34,343 nucleotides of DNA, from assembly GCA_002307145.1 (NCBI GenBank), contig DBTR01000035.1, positions 35,253 through 69,595 on the forward strand, in the 5' to 3' direction. Position numbers and translations under genes: made by a program. The notes under the pieces were generated by a model. That model was given only the letters and a program-made list of their open reading frames with translations. It searched no databases and had not been told where the DNA came from. Below are positions 1-8,702 of the stretch, piece by piece. Numbering within the stretch: position 1 is the first letter of the stretch; each line of letters starts with the position of its first letter. Source of the DNA: Rhodospirillum sp. UBA1311. GTDB taxonomy: Bacteria; Pseudomonadota; Alphaproteobacteria; Rhodospirillales; Rhodospirillaceae.

Positions 1-1812
1 TTCGGCGTCGATGTAGCGGGCGAAGAAGGCGTCGAGGGAGAGCGCGTTGCCGACGCGGTTGAGCGCCGGGGCGGCCGAGCCGGATCGTACTGCGGCCCAG
101 TCGGCGGCGAGGCCGTCGCGGTCGAGCCAGTCGCGCCGTTCGCCGATCGCCGCGATCCGGGGGGTGATTTCCGCCGCCAGGGCCTGGCCGAGGGCGTGCG
201 CGCCGTCCCAATAGTCGACGGCGTTGGGGCCCGGGGCTTCGAGCGGCGCGGGATAGCGGAAGATGTTGGGATAGCCGCCGGTCTTCGAAATCGCGACGAG
301 TTCGGGGAAGCGTTCGGCCATCAGGGTCTGCTCGGCGAGGCGGCTGAACTTCCAATCCGACGGGATCGCCGACAGGCGGTCCGCCATGCGGGTGATGAAG
401 AAGGCGTTGACCGGCATCAGGTGGTCGCGCGAGTGCAGGTCGACGGTGCCGAAGCGCCGCGCCGACTGCTGCAGGACGAGTTGCTCGTAGCGCCGCGCGC
501 CGGTGAGGTCGGGCCGCGCCGCGAGGGCGTCGAAGAAGCCGTGGCGGAACAGCCCTTCGCAGAGCTTGCGGACGTCCGGCGCGAGGAGCGGCGCGTTCGC
601 CCACCAGTCGGTGGCGCACAGGCGGAAGATTGCCTGCGCCGCTACGCCGTCGCCGCCGTCCATCGCGGCGAGGGCTTGCACGTCGACGCCCCAGTCCGGC
701 GACTGGGTCATCCGCGCCAGGGTTACGGTGTATTTGCTGACGTAGTCGCCGAACAGCTGGTTGCCGTTGTTGCCGTTGACGATGGTGCGGGCGATCCCGG
801 CGATCCGGTCGTTGGCCATCGCGGCCGGGAGGTAGGCGCAGGTATGGGTGCCGTCGTGGCGGTCGAGGTGTTCGGCCAGGGCGTCGGGCAGGCGCGCGAC
901 GAGGTGATCCATCGGCAGCCATTTCTTCCTGAGCGCCAGCGCGATCTCGCAGGAGCTTGGGCTATCGGTGGCGGGCTTGCCGTCGTAGTGCTGGGCGATC
1001 GCGGTGAAGCGGATCCCCGCCTGGGCCATGAAGCCCGCGATCAGGCGCGAGTCCAGGCCGCCGCTGAGGTAGAGCGCCTGGGGCTGGGGCAGCGCGGCGA
1101 GGGCTGCCGCGGCTTTGTCCATCTCGTCGGCGATGATCGCCGCCGCGCCGCGCGCGTCCATGACGTCGGTCTGGGCGGGGTAGGCGGGGGTCCACAGGGT
1201 TTCGAGGTCGAGCGATCCGGCGCGCCAGCGCAACAGGCTCGCAGGCGGCATCAGGCGGACGTCGCGCAGGTGGGTGCGGTCGCTCCAGGGCTGGCCGAAG
1301 GCGAGGGTCTCGGCGATCGCCTGCCAGTTCTCCTCGCGCCGGACCCAGGGCCACAGCGCGGCGCATTTGATCTCGGGTCCGAAGGCGAACTGCTCGCCGT
1401 CGCCGGACCAGAACACCGGGAAGTTGGCGAACGGATCGGAGACGAGGCTGACCGAGCCGTCGCGCCGGTCGATCACCAGGATCACGTAATGGCCGTCGAA
1501 ATCCGCCAGCGCGCGCGGGCCGTGGGAGAGGTAGCGGTCGAGGGCGGCGCGGGAGGCCGAGTCCGATCCCGGCTGCAAGGTCTCGCGGTTGGTGAAAAAT
1601 CCGTCGACGAGGCAGGAAACCTGGCCGTCGTCGGCGTCGCTCCGGGCGTCCCCGGCCATCCAGTCGAGCGCCACCAGGCGCGCGCCGCCGCCCGCGCCGT
1701 CGGCCCGCACCGTCGCGAGACCGTGGCGTCCTGCGAGCCAGTCGCCGAGCCGGTCGAGTCCGGGGTGGACGCTGCGGGGTCCGGCGACGAATGCGCCGAC
1801 GATGCCTGCCAT
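1..1812 (-). CDS. Asparagine-synthase-like protein, 3' end cut by window edge
   Basis: This frame stays open from the ATG at 1812 to the window edge (604 codons, no stop reached). It has the two-domain layout of class B asparagine synthetases: an N-terminal Ntn-type glutaminase-like domain (residues 1 to about 200, with FGPEIKCAALWP near 143-154) and a synthetase domain whose ATP-pyrophosphatase P-loop YLSGGLDSRLIAG is intact at 248-260. GGAG lies about 9 bases before the ATG. Two catalytic signatures are altered. The protein starts M-A-G-I, not M-C-G-I, so the glutaminase Cys nucleophile is missing. The usual S-G-E-G-x-D-E-x-F-G-G-Y motif reads NGNNGNQLFGDY at 346-357. The family normally makes asparagine from aspartate, ATP and glutamine; this member probably does something else, perhaps amidating or ligating a sugar or peptide. 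It is transcribed away from the sugar genes on its right, with about 220 bases between the starts. Confidence 0.85.
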   Translation of the reverse strand, partial: MAGIVGAFVAGPRSVHPGLDRLGDWLAGRHGLATVRADGAGGGARLVALDWMAGDARSDADDGQVSCLVDGFFTNRETLQPGSDSASRAALDRYLSHGPRALADFDGHYVILVIDRRDGSVSLVSDPFANFPVFWSGDGEQFAFGPEIKCAALWPWVRREENWQAIAETLAFGQPWSDRTHLRDVRLMPPASLLRWRAGSLDLETLWTPAYPAQTDVMDARGAAAIIADEMDKAAAALAALPQPQALYLSGGLDSRLIAGFMAQAGIRFTAIAQHYDGKPATDSPSSCEIALALRKKWLPMDHLVARLPDALAEHLDRHDGTHTCAYLPAAMANDRIAGIARTIVNGNNGNQLFGDYVSKYTVTLARMTQSPDWGVDVQALAAMDGGDGVAAQAIFRLCATDWWANAPLLAPDVRKLCEGLFRHGFFDALAARPDLTGARRYEQLVLQQSARRFGTVDLHSRDHLMPVNAFFITRMADRLSAIPSDWKFSRLAEQTLMAERFPELVAISKTGGYPNIFRYPAPLEAPGPNAVDYWDGAHALGQALAAEITPRIAAIGERRDWLDRDGLAADWAAVRSGSAAPALNRVGNALSLDAFFARYIDAE

Positions 1813-2031
1813 TCGGGATCTCCGCGGTTGCGATCCTGCAAGGATCAGGATGATGCCCGATGGCTGCCCGGGGTACAACCGCGAACCTCCGGCACCGGGA
1901 GGCTTGCTCTTCCGGCGTGCGTCGCGGATGATTTCTTGACCGCAACGGGTGCGCCTGTATCCTGTGTTTTCAAGAATTTGTCGGCATGCGGCGGTCGCGT
2001 TCGCGCGACGCCCGAGTTCCGGGATGGGCTG

Positions 2032-2571
2032 ATGGGCCTCGACGACTTCATCGCGCTGCTGAAGGCCGCCCACGAACGTCTGGCGCAGGAGAAACTGCGC
2101 AGGTTCGCGCGGCACGTTCCCTTCGGCGACCTGGTTTCGGAGCGCGACGCCAACGCGCGCCGCTACGGCTTCGGCGAGGGCACGACGATGTACGACAGCG
2201 CCCTGGTCCTCGGCGAAGTGCGCGTCGGTCGGCACACCTGGATCGGCCCGCACACCATCCTCGACGGCTCGGGCGGGCTGGTGATCGGCGACCACGTTTC
2301 GGTGAGCGCGGGGGTGCAGATCTACTCCCACGATACCGTGGCGCGCAGTACGTCGCAGGGCACGGCGCCGGTCGCGACCGCGCCGACGACGATCGGCGAC
2401 GGCGTCTACATCGGCCCGAACACGATCATCCAGAAAGGCGTGACCATCGGCGACGGCGCGGTGATCGGCGCGATGTCCCTGGTCAATCGCGACGTTCCCC
2501 CGGGTGGGCGGGCGTGGGGCTGCCCGGCTCGGCTCCAGCCGCCCGCGAGCGCAAACCCGGAAATCGGCTAG
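2032..2571 (+). CDS. Hexapeptide-repeat (LbH) acetyltransferase
   Basis: 179 residues. After a helical N-terminus (about residues 1-55) the protein is built of left-handed beta-helix hexapeptide repeats such as VRVGRHTWIGPHTI, LVIGDHVSVSAGVQI, TTIGDGVYIGPNTII and VTIGDGAVIGAMSLV. The usual CoA-side ending VPPGGRAWGCPARL follows. IYSHD holds the His typical of the catalytic position in the maltose/galactoside acetyltransferase branch. I chose the ATG at 2032 because the homologous part begins there; the frame is open far upstream only as a shadow of the opposite-strand gene. The stop is 11 bases before the next gene's GTG, so both are probably co-transcribed. Beside a Gfo/Idh dehydrogenase and aminotransferases, the likely job is N-acetylation of a nucleotide-linked amino sugar, as WbpD/WlbB do. 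The substrate is inferred. Confidence 0.85.
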   Translation: MGLDDFIALLKAAHERLAQEKLRRFARHVPFGDLVSERDANARRYGFGEGTTMYDSALVLGEVRVGRHTWIGPHTILDGSGGLVIGDHVSVSAGVQIYSHDTVARSTSQGTAPVATAPTTIGDGVYIGPNTIIQKGVTIGDGAVIGAMSLVNRDVPPGGRAWGCPARLQPPASANPEIG

Positions 2572-2582
2572 GAGAGAGGCGA

Positions 2583-3542
2583 GTGTCGAAAATCCTGCGC
2601 GCGGCGGTGGTCGGAACCGGCTTCATGGGACGCAATCACTGCCGCATCCTGCATCATCTCGCCAACGTCGAACTGGTTGCGGTGGTGGATACGGAGATCG
2701 CTTTGGCGCGCTCGGCGGCCCACGACTATTCCGGCCAGCCGCTCGCCAGCATCGACGACCTGCCCGACGGCATCGACTTCGCCTGCGTCGCCACGCCCGC
2801 GGTCAGCCATGCGGCGGTGGCGCGGCGGCTGCTCGAACGCGGCATCCATTGCCTGGTGGAAAAGCCGTTCTGCGTCACCGAGGATGAGGGCGAGGCATTG
2901 ATCGCGCTGGCCGCCCGGCAGGGCCTCAAGCTTTCGGTCGGGCATATCGAGCGCTTCAACCCGACGGTGCCGACGCTGCTCGATATCCTCGCGGGTTTCG
3001 GCAGGATCCGCGCGGTGGAGGCGAAGCGCCTCGGCTACGTCGCCGAACGCAACCAGGACGTCGACGTGGTCCTCGACCTGATGATCCACGATATCGACAT
3101 CATCCAGTGCGTCGACCGGATCGACCGCGAGAGCCTGAACTCCCAGGGGTTCAAGACCGCGACGGCGTCCAAGGCCGGGCACGTGGTCACCACCGGGCGC
3201 CTGGACGGCGGCGCGGTCCTGACCCTGACCGCGAGCCGCATCGTGCCCGACAAGGTCCGCCAGCTCACGATCGTCGCCGACAGCGGCATGATCGTCCTCG
3301 ACTACGTTCGCCAGGAGCTCCTGGTGATGCGCAGCGGCCACGAAATCGGCAATTCGGAAGAGGGGCACTATCGCTTCGACATGCGCATGGAGCGGGTGTT
3401 CGTGCGTAACGCCGAACCGCTTCAGATGGAGTTATTGAGCTTTATCAATGCAGTGGCGAACGACACCGAGGTCGGAGTCACCGCCCGCCAAGCGCTTGAT
3501 TCGCTCAAGGTGGTGTGGTCTATTCAGTCTTCGATGCGCTGA
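2583..3542 (+). CDS. Gfo/Idh/MocA-family NAD(P)-dependent sugar dehydrogenase
   Basis: 319 residues from a GTG start preceded by GGAGAGAGG. The N-terminal Rossmann domain has AAVVGTGFMGRNH (residues 7-19) and the family's EKP motif at 93-95 (LVEKPFCVTE). The C-terminal alpha/beta domain carries DLMIHDIDI around residue 169, with the His usual in Gfo/Idh active sites. The general look (VGTGFMGRNHCRIL near the start) resembles UDP-N-acetylglucosamine 3-dehydrogenases of the GnnA/WlbA type, which oxidise the sugar C3 hydroxyl so that a DegT aminotransferase can place an amino group there. Such an aminotransferase and an acetyltransferase are both nearby, so a 3-amino or 3-acetamido sugar is a reasonable guess. 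The exact substrate cannot be read from the sequence. Confidence 0.88.
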   Translation: MSKILRAAVVGTGFMGRNHCRILHHLANVELVAVVDTEIALARSAAHDYSGQPLASIDDLPDGIDFACVATPAVSHAAVARRLLERGIHCLVEKPFCVTEDEGEALIALAARQGLKLSVGHIERFNPTVPTLLDILAGFGRIRAVEAKRLGYVAERNQDVDVVLDLMIHDIDIIQCVDRIDRESLNSQGFKTATASKAGHVVTTGRLDGGAVLTLTASRIVPDKVRQLTIVADSGMIVLDYVRQELLVMRSGHEIGNSEEGHYRFDMRMERVFVRNAEPLQMELLSFINAVANDTEVGVTARQALDSLKVVWSIQSSMR

Positions 3543-3627
3543 AGCGCTTTCGTTGCCGAGCCAGGAGGGCGAGGCGGGGCGCCAGGCCTACCCACAGAAC
3601 GAGGGGCGGCTACGGCCGTAGAACACG

Positions 3628-4623
3628 GTGGACATTCGCGGCAAGAAACTCCTGGTGATCGGCGGAGCCGGATTGATCGGCTCCCACACCGTCGACCTCC
3701 TGCTCAAGGAAGACGTCGGCGAGATCGTCGTTTTCGACAACCTCACCCGAGGCGGCGCCGACAATCTCCAGCAGGCGCTCGCCGACCCCCGGGTCCGGAT
3801 CTTCAATCCCCTCGGCGACATCCGCGATACCGACGTGCTCGCCCGCGCGATGGACGGCGTCGACGGCGTGTTCCATTTCGCTGCGCTCTGGCTGCTGCAT
3901 TGCCACGAGTATCCGCGCGCCGCGATGGACGTGAACATCCAGGGCACCTTCAACGTGATGGAGGCCTGCGTCGCGGCCGGGGTGAAGCGCCTGGTGTTCT
4001 CGTCGAGCGCCTCGGTCTACGGCGATGCGGTGCGCCCGGTGATGGACGAGGACCACCCGTTCAACAACACCACCTTCTACGGCGCGTCGAAGATCGCGGG
4101 CGAGGCGATGCTCCACGCCCACCACCATCGCTACGGCCTGCCTTACGTCGGCCTGCGCTATTTCAACGTCTATGGCGCGCGCCAGGATTATCGCGGCACC
4201 TACATCGCGGTGATCATGAAGATGCTCGACCGCATGGACCAGGGCCTGCCGCCGATCATCATGGGCGACGGCTCGCAGGCCTACGACTTCATCTACGTCG
4301 GGGATTGCGCCCTCGCCAACGTCACCGCGATGAAGGCCGACGTCGTCGACAAGGTCTACAACGTCTGCACCGGCGTGCAGTCGTCGCTGCTGACGCTGGC
4401 CAACATGCTGATCGACCTGACCGGCAGCGACCTCAAACCGGAATTCCAGGACGCCCGCCCGGGCTTCGTCACCAATCGCGTCGGCTCGCCCGACCGCGCG
4501 GCGGCGGAGCTGGGCTTCCGCTCGACGGTCGAGCTGCGCGACGGCCTGCGGATGCTGATCGACTGGCGGCGCGAGCAGACCGGCCAGGTCGACCGCAAGC
4601 GCGCCAACGCGGGTGCCGCATGA
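3628..4623 (+). CDS. NAD-dependent epimerase/dehydratase (extended SDR)
   Basis: 331 residues from a GTG start at 3628. It shows the extended short-chain dehydrogenase layout: NAD-binding VIGGAGLIGSH at 10-20, an acidic residue ending the second beta strand (VVFDN), SSSASVYG at 125-132, and the catalytic Y151-x3-K155 (YGASK). RYFNVYGARQ, typical of UDP-glucose 4-epimerase-like enzymes, comes later. It therefore acts on a nucleotide sugar, as epimerase, dehydratase or both; I cannot decide which. Its TGA overlaps the ATG of the aminotransferase downstream (ATGA at 4620-4623), so the two are translationally coupled and probably act in sequence. About 85 bases separate it from the dehydrogenase upstream, with no terminator visible. 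Confidence 0.9.
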   Translation: MDIRGKKLLVIGGAGLIGSHTVDLLLKEDVGEIVVFDNLTRGGADNLQQALADPRVRIFNPLGDIRDTDVLARAMDGVDGVFHFAALWLLHCHEYPRAAMDVNIQGTFNVMEACVAAGVKRLVFSSSASVYGDAVRPVMDEDHPFNNTTFYGASKIAGEAMLHAHHHRYGLPYVGLRYFNVYGARQDYRGTYIAVIMKMLDRMDQGLPPIIMGDGSQAYDFIYVGDCALANVTAMKADVVDKVYNVCTGVQSSLLTLANMLIDLTGSDLKPEFQDARPGFVTNRVGSPDRAAAELGFRSTVELRDGLRMLIDWRREQTGQVDRKRANAGAA

Positions 4624-5771
4624 GCGGCGCGCCGCCGGTCCCGCTCTCGCGCCCGGCGCTGGGCGACGAGGAATGGCTCGCGGTGCGCGAGGTGCTGGAA
4701 AGCGGCTGGGTGACGCAAGGGCCAAAGGTCGTCGAGTTCGAGCGGGTGTTCGGCGAGCTTCACGGTGTGCCGCCGGGGGTGGCGACGACGAGTTGCACCA
4801 CGGCATTGCATCTCGCCCTGGCGGCGATGGGCGTCGGCCCCGGCGACGAGGTGGTGGTGCCCGCGTTCACCTGGGTCTCCACCGCGAACGTGGTGGTGCA
4901 TCTGGGCGCGACGCCGGTGTTCGCCGACGTCGATCCCGACACCTTCAACGTCACGCCCGCCGGTATCGCGGCGGCGCTCACGCCCCGCACCCGCGCGGTG
5001 GTGCCGGTGCATCTGTTCGGCCTCGCCGCCGACATTCCCGGCATCCGGGCCGAAGTGGGCCCGGATTGCCTCATCCTCGAAGATGCCGCCTGCGCCGCCG
5101 GGGCGCGCCTCGGCGAGACCTGGGTCGGCGGATTGGGCGACGCGGCGGCGTTCTCGTTCCACCCGCGCAAGAGCGTCACTACCGGCGAAGGCGGGATGAT
5201 TACCTCCCGCGATCCCGGGTTCCTCGAACGCTGCCGCGTGCTGCGCAACCATGGCGCTTCGGTCGCGCCCGAAGTGCGGCACCGCTCGGCGCGGCCGTTC
5301 GATTTGCCCGACTTCGCGGTGTGCGGCTTCAACTACCGCCTCTCCGACATCCTCGCGGCGATCGGCCTGGTGCAGCTCGCCAAGCTCAACCGCTTCATCG
5401 ACGAACGGGCGGCGATCGCCCGTGCCTACAATGCCGCGTTCGCGGACCTCGACGGGCTGGTCCTGCCCGCGGAACCGGGCGGCGGCGGGCGGCATGCGTG
5501 GCAGAGCTACGTGGTGCGGGTCGAGCCCGGCTTCGGCGGTGGCCGCGATCGGGCTATGGTGGCGCTGGAGGCGGATGGGATCTCGACCCGGCCGGGCACC
5601 GTCGGCGTCCATATGACCTCGTATTACGCCAACCGTTTCGGCCTGCATCCGCAGCAGTTCCCCGGCGCGACCCTGGCGGCGGAAGCGAGCATGGCGCTGC
5701 CGCTTTCCAACACCATGAGCGAGGCCGACGTCGCGCGGGTGATCGCCGCCGTGCGCAACCTCGGCCGCTGA
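4620..5771 (+). CDS. DegT/DnrJ/EryC1/StrS-family PLP aminotransferase (first copy)
   Basis: 383 residues; the ATG overlaps the stop of the SDR gene by four bases. The fold-type I sugar aminotransferase signatures are present: PLSRPALGDEEWLAVREVLESGWVTQGP at the start (residues 8-35), TSCTTALHLAL around 58-67, GDEVVVPAFTWVSTAN at 75-90, EDAACAAGA with Asp155, and the Schiff-base lysine K184 in SFHPRKSVTTGEGGM. Family members move an amino group from glutamate onto a keto-sugar nucleotide. Coupling to the SDR suggests that enzyme makes the keto-sugar. This copy differs clearly from the WbpE-like copy at 8703, so the island may make two amino sugars or a diamino sugar. Confidence 0.92.
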   Translation: MSGAPPVPLSRPALGDEEWLAVREVLESGWVTQGPKVVEFERVFGELHGVPPGVATTSCTTALHLALAAMGVGPGDEVVVPAFTWVSTANVVVHLGATPVFADVDPDTFNVTPAGIAAALTPRTRAVVPVHLFGLAADIPGIRAEVGPDCLILEDAACAAGARLGETWVGGLGDAAAFSFHPRKSVTTGEGGMITSRDPGFLERCRVLRNHGASVAPEVRHRSARPFDLPDFAVCGFNYRLSDILAAIGLVQLAKLNRFIDERAAIARAYNAAFADLDGLVLPAEPGGGGRHAWQSYVVRVEPGFGGGRDRAMVALEADGISTRPGTVGVHMTSYYANRFGLHPQQFPGATLAAEASMALPLSNTMSEADVARVIAAVRNLGR

Positions 5772-5799
5772 GGCGCGGGCGACAACGAAAGGCAGAGGC

Positions 5800-6804
5800 A
5801 TGCTGACATCCCTGGTGGTGACCACGATCCAACCGCCCACCGAGGCGATGCGGAGCCTGGCCGAAGGCGCGCGCGCGGCGGGCTGGCGGTTTTTCGTGAT
5901 CGGCGATGCAAAGGGGCCTGCCGCCTTCGATCTTCCCGCCGTCGACTTCCTCGACCTCGCGGCGCAACGGCGGAGCGGCTTTGCCTTCGCCGAGGTTTGC
6001 CCGACCCATACCTACGCGCGCAAGGCGATCGGCTATCTTCTGGCGTTGCGCGAAGGCGCGGAGGCGATCGTCGAGACCGACGACGACAACCATCCGCGCA
6101 GCACCTTCTTCAGCCCTCGCGAATCCACCATCGCCGCGCGCCGCGCGGCCGGCGGCGGCTGGACCAACGCCTATGCCTTCTTTACCGAGAACGGCGTCTG
6201 GCCGCGCGGCTTCCCGCTCGAACGCCTGCACGATCCGCGCCCGCCCGAGGGAGGCCCCCTGGAGACGCTGCCCGCGCCGCTCCAGCAGGGTCTGGCCGAC
6301 GAGAATCCGGACGTGGATGCGGTGTTCCGCCTGACGCGGCGGCTGCCGGTGAGTTTTCGCGGGGCGTCGCCGGTATTCCTCGGCGACGGCGCGTGGTGCC
6401 CGTTCAACAGCCAGAACACCACCTGGCTCCGCGAGATCGCGGCGCTGATGTACCTGCCGATCACCTGCAGTTTCCGCATGACCGACATCTGGCGCAGCTT
6501 CGTCGCGCAGCGGGTGCTGTGGGCGCGGGGATCGGGGGTGGCGTTCCACGCGGCGACGGTCTGGCAGGAGCGCAACGAACACGACCTGATGCGCGATTTC
6601 CGCGACGAACTGCCGGGATATCTGGAAAACGCCCGGATCGCCGCGACCCTCGACGGCGTCGCGCTCGACGGCCTGAGCCTGTCGAACCAGGTGAGCCGGT
6701 GCTACGACGCGCTGATCGGCATCGGCGTGATCGACGCGGGCGAGCGGCGCACCCTCGACGCATGGCTCTCCGACGTCGACACGCTCGCGGACATGGCCCG
6801 ATGA
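5800..6804 (+). CDS. STELLO-like (DUF288) glycosyltransferase
   Basis: 334 residues. The start (LTSLVVTTIQPPTEAMRSLA), GWRFFVIGDAKGP at 32-44, YARKAIGYLLALREGAEAI at 73-91 and the acidic metal-site motif ETDDDNHP at 92-99 match what I remember of the STELLO/DUF288 family. That family is best known from plant Golgi STELLO proteins that assist cellulose synthase. The C-terminal half holds PFNSQNTTW and YLPITCSFRMTDIWRSF, a fixed pattern in bacterial relatives. No signal peptide or membrane span is evident, so a cytoplasmic glycosyltransferase is likely. AGGCAG lies just before the ATG. The stop overlaps the next gene (ATGA at 6801-6804). Donor and acceptor are unknown; the context suggests a surface or filament glycan. 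Confidence 0.78.
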   Translation: MLTSLVVTTIQPPTEAMRSLAEGARAAGWRFFVIGDAKGPAAFDLPAVDFLDLAAQRRSGFAFAEVCPTHTYARKAIGYLLALREGAEAIVETDDDNHPRSTFFSPRESTIAARRAAGGGWTNAYAFFTENGVWPRGFPLERLHDPRPPEGGPLETLPAPLQQGLADENPDVDAVFRLTRRLPVSFRGASPVFLGDGAWCPFNSQNTTWLREIAALMYLPITCSFRMTDIWRSFVAQRVLWARGSGVAFHAATVWQERNEHDLMRDFRDELPGYLENARIAATLDGVALDGLSLSNQVSRCYDALIGIGVIDAGERRTLDAWLSDVDTLADMAR

Positions 6805-8690
6805 TCCTGCTGATCAATACCCTGATCACCGAACGCCAGCTCGGCTACCACTACGACCGTGGGCGGCTCGACCCGGACAGCCGCTTCGACATCTTCAAGT
6901 ACGCGATGGCGAGCCACGCGGTGATCCCGTGGACGGCGGTCTACATCTTCTGCGAGATGGACGCCGAGTATCGCCCGCGCGAGGCCGAGATGCTCGACTA
7001 CCTGCGCGGGCTCTATCCCGACGGACGGATCTATCCGTTCAACAACGAGCGCCAGCGCCAGTGGCAACTCGCGCTGACCGAGATCCGCGAGCGCCACGGC
7101 GACGAGCCGGTGTGGTTCCTCGCCAACAACGACCACGTCTTCATCGACAGCGACACCGCCTATCTCGACCGTCTGCTCGCAGCGTTCAAGGATATCGAGA
7201 CGCGCTACCGCTACACCAGCCTGTTCTTCTCCCACTGGCAGCCGTTCCTCGCCGAGTTCGTGCTGTCGCGCCCCGAACCCGAGCGGATGATCCTGGAGGA
7301 GACCGACGACTACTACCTCCTCGCGCGCCGCGAGTCCGGCAGCGCGATGATCATGAACTGGCCGCTGCTCGAACACTTCTGGTTCGACCGCAATCTCGGC
7401 AACAACCTTCATTTCCGCGCCGACTACATGATCTCGCCCGACACCGCGATGATGATGCCGAAGCGCGAACTGGTGCGCCATTACGACGCCTATGCCCACC
7501 ATGGCCTCGACATCAACAAGGTGCCGATCCTCAAGATTCCGGACGGGTTCTTCGAAGGCGAGATGCGGATCGCCGTGGGGCCGGGACCGGTGCGGCCGGG
7601 CTGGACCCGCCTCGATCCGACCGCGCCCTTCGACGCGGCGGTGTCGCCCGAAGGGCCGCAGATTCGCGGGCTGTCGCAGGACATGCCGCTGTTCTGGCGC
7701 TCGCGGGTGGTCGAGACCGAATCCTCCCTCGACGAAACCGATGCCGGCGTGGTGGCGGCGCGCAACCGCGTGATCGCCGATGCGGTTCTCAACCACGCCC
7801 GGGGCTTCTCCGGCGATCTCCACGCGGCGCTGGGCCCCGCCCTGGCGGCGACGCCCGACGGACGACGGCCGATCGCGCCGCCCGCCGCCGCCGCCGCGCT
7901 CGCGCCGGGAATGACCGAAGTCCAATACAAGATCCGCAACGTCGGCAAGACCCGCCCCGCCGTGACCCTGGTGCTGCTGACCGGGGTCGACGGCCATCTC
8001 GCCGAACTTGGCGAGGCCCTGGCAAGCCTGAAGGCGCGACCGGACGTCGAGGTGATGTGGCTTTCGCTTTCCACCGCCGCGGCGCCCAAGGCGGTGACCC
8101 GCGCCGAGGCAGCGCTGGTCGACAGCCATCTCACCGCCGTGTTCGGCCGGGCGATCCACAAGGGCGCGGCGCTCAATCTTGCGCTTGCCGAGGCGCGCGG
8201 CGACAAGCTCCTGGTCGTCGACGCGGCCTACGGCCATTTGCGCTTCGGCGACGCAGTGGTCGACGCGGCTTGCGCCGCAGCCGAAACCGCGGCGGTGGTC
8301 GAGGTGCGGCTGTTCGAGATCCACGTCAATTTCGAGCGTCAGGCCGACGGGTCGTCGCGGCAGGCGGGCGCGCCCAACCGGATTCCCCGCGACGATCGGA
8401 TCGCCTTCCTCTTCGACCGCGCGGCGGCTTGTGAGAAGGGCGGATTCGACGAGGCCCCGTACTGGGGCGCGGAGCGCGGCGGCGCGTTCGAACTCGCCGA
8501 CCGGATGGTTGCGTCGGGAGCGTCGCTGCGCGAGATCGCCGACGCCGACCTGTTCGCCTTTGTCGCGCCCAACACGCCGGTGCTGCGCCTTCCCGGCAGC
8601 CCGATCTTCCAAACCCTGAACCGCGCCAGCGGCCGCATCGCGCCGATGCTGGCCTCGGCCCGCATCGCGGCTCTTGCCGCGCCCGAGTGA
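6801..8690 (+). CDS. Large unknown protein with a degenerate C-terminal GT-A-like domain
   Basis: 629 residues, coupled by ATGA to the STELLO-like gene. I do not recognise residues 1 to about 350. That part is rich in aromatic and acidic residues, with motifs VWFLANNDHVFIDSD (104-118), FFSHWQPFLAEF (142-153) and MNWPLLEHFWFDRNLGNN (185-202), and may itself be a catalytic or glycan-binding domain. A Pro/Ala-rich linker (about 355-370) leads to a domain that reads like a family-2 GT-A fold: RPAVTLVLLTGVDGHLAEL, then GAALNLALAEARGDKLLVVDAAYG (455-478), then a GGFDE segment at 547-551 followed by ELADRM. The DxD metal site of real family-2 enzymes is D-A-A-Y here, so this half may be inactive or act differently. 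No transmembrane helix is seen. Its place in the operon ties it to the STELLO-like step. Confidence 0.72.
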   Translation: MILLINTLITERQLGYHYDRGRLDPDSRFDIFKYAMASHAVIPWTAVYIFCEMDAEYRPREAEMLDYLRGLYPDGRIYPFNNERQRQWQLALTEIRERHGDEPVWFLANNDHVFIDSDTAYLDRLLAAFKDIETRYRYTSLFFSHWQPFLAEFVLSRPEPERMILEETDDYYLLARRESGSAMIMNWPLLEHFWFDRNLGNNLHFRADYMISPDTAMMMPKRELVRHYDAYAHHGLDINKVPILKIPDGFFEGEMRIAVGPGPVRPGWTRLDPTAPFDAAVSPEGPQIRGLSQDMPLFWRSRVVETESSLDETDAGVVAARNRVIADAVLNHARGFSGDLHAALGPALAATPDGRRPIAPPAAAAALAPGMTEVQYKIRNVGKTRPAVTLVLLTGVDGHLAELGEALASLKARPDVEVMWLSLSTAAAPKAVTRAEAALVDSHLTAVFGRAIHKGAALNLALAEARGDKLLVVDAAYGHLRFGDAVVDAACAAAETAAVVEVRLFEIHVNFERQADGSSRQAGAPNRIPRDDRIAFLFDRAAACEKGGFDEAPYWGAERGGAFELADRMVASGASLREIADADLFAFVAPNTPVLRLPGSPIFQTLNRASGRIAPMLASARIAALAAPE

Positions 8691-8702
8691 AAGGATCCGA
8701 CG

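Noticed and set aside
196..2031. Long open plus-strand frame running into the acetyltransferase
   Set aside because: It is the shadow of the minus-strand asparagine-synthase gene in GC-rich DNA; only the part from 2032 has a recognisable protein.
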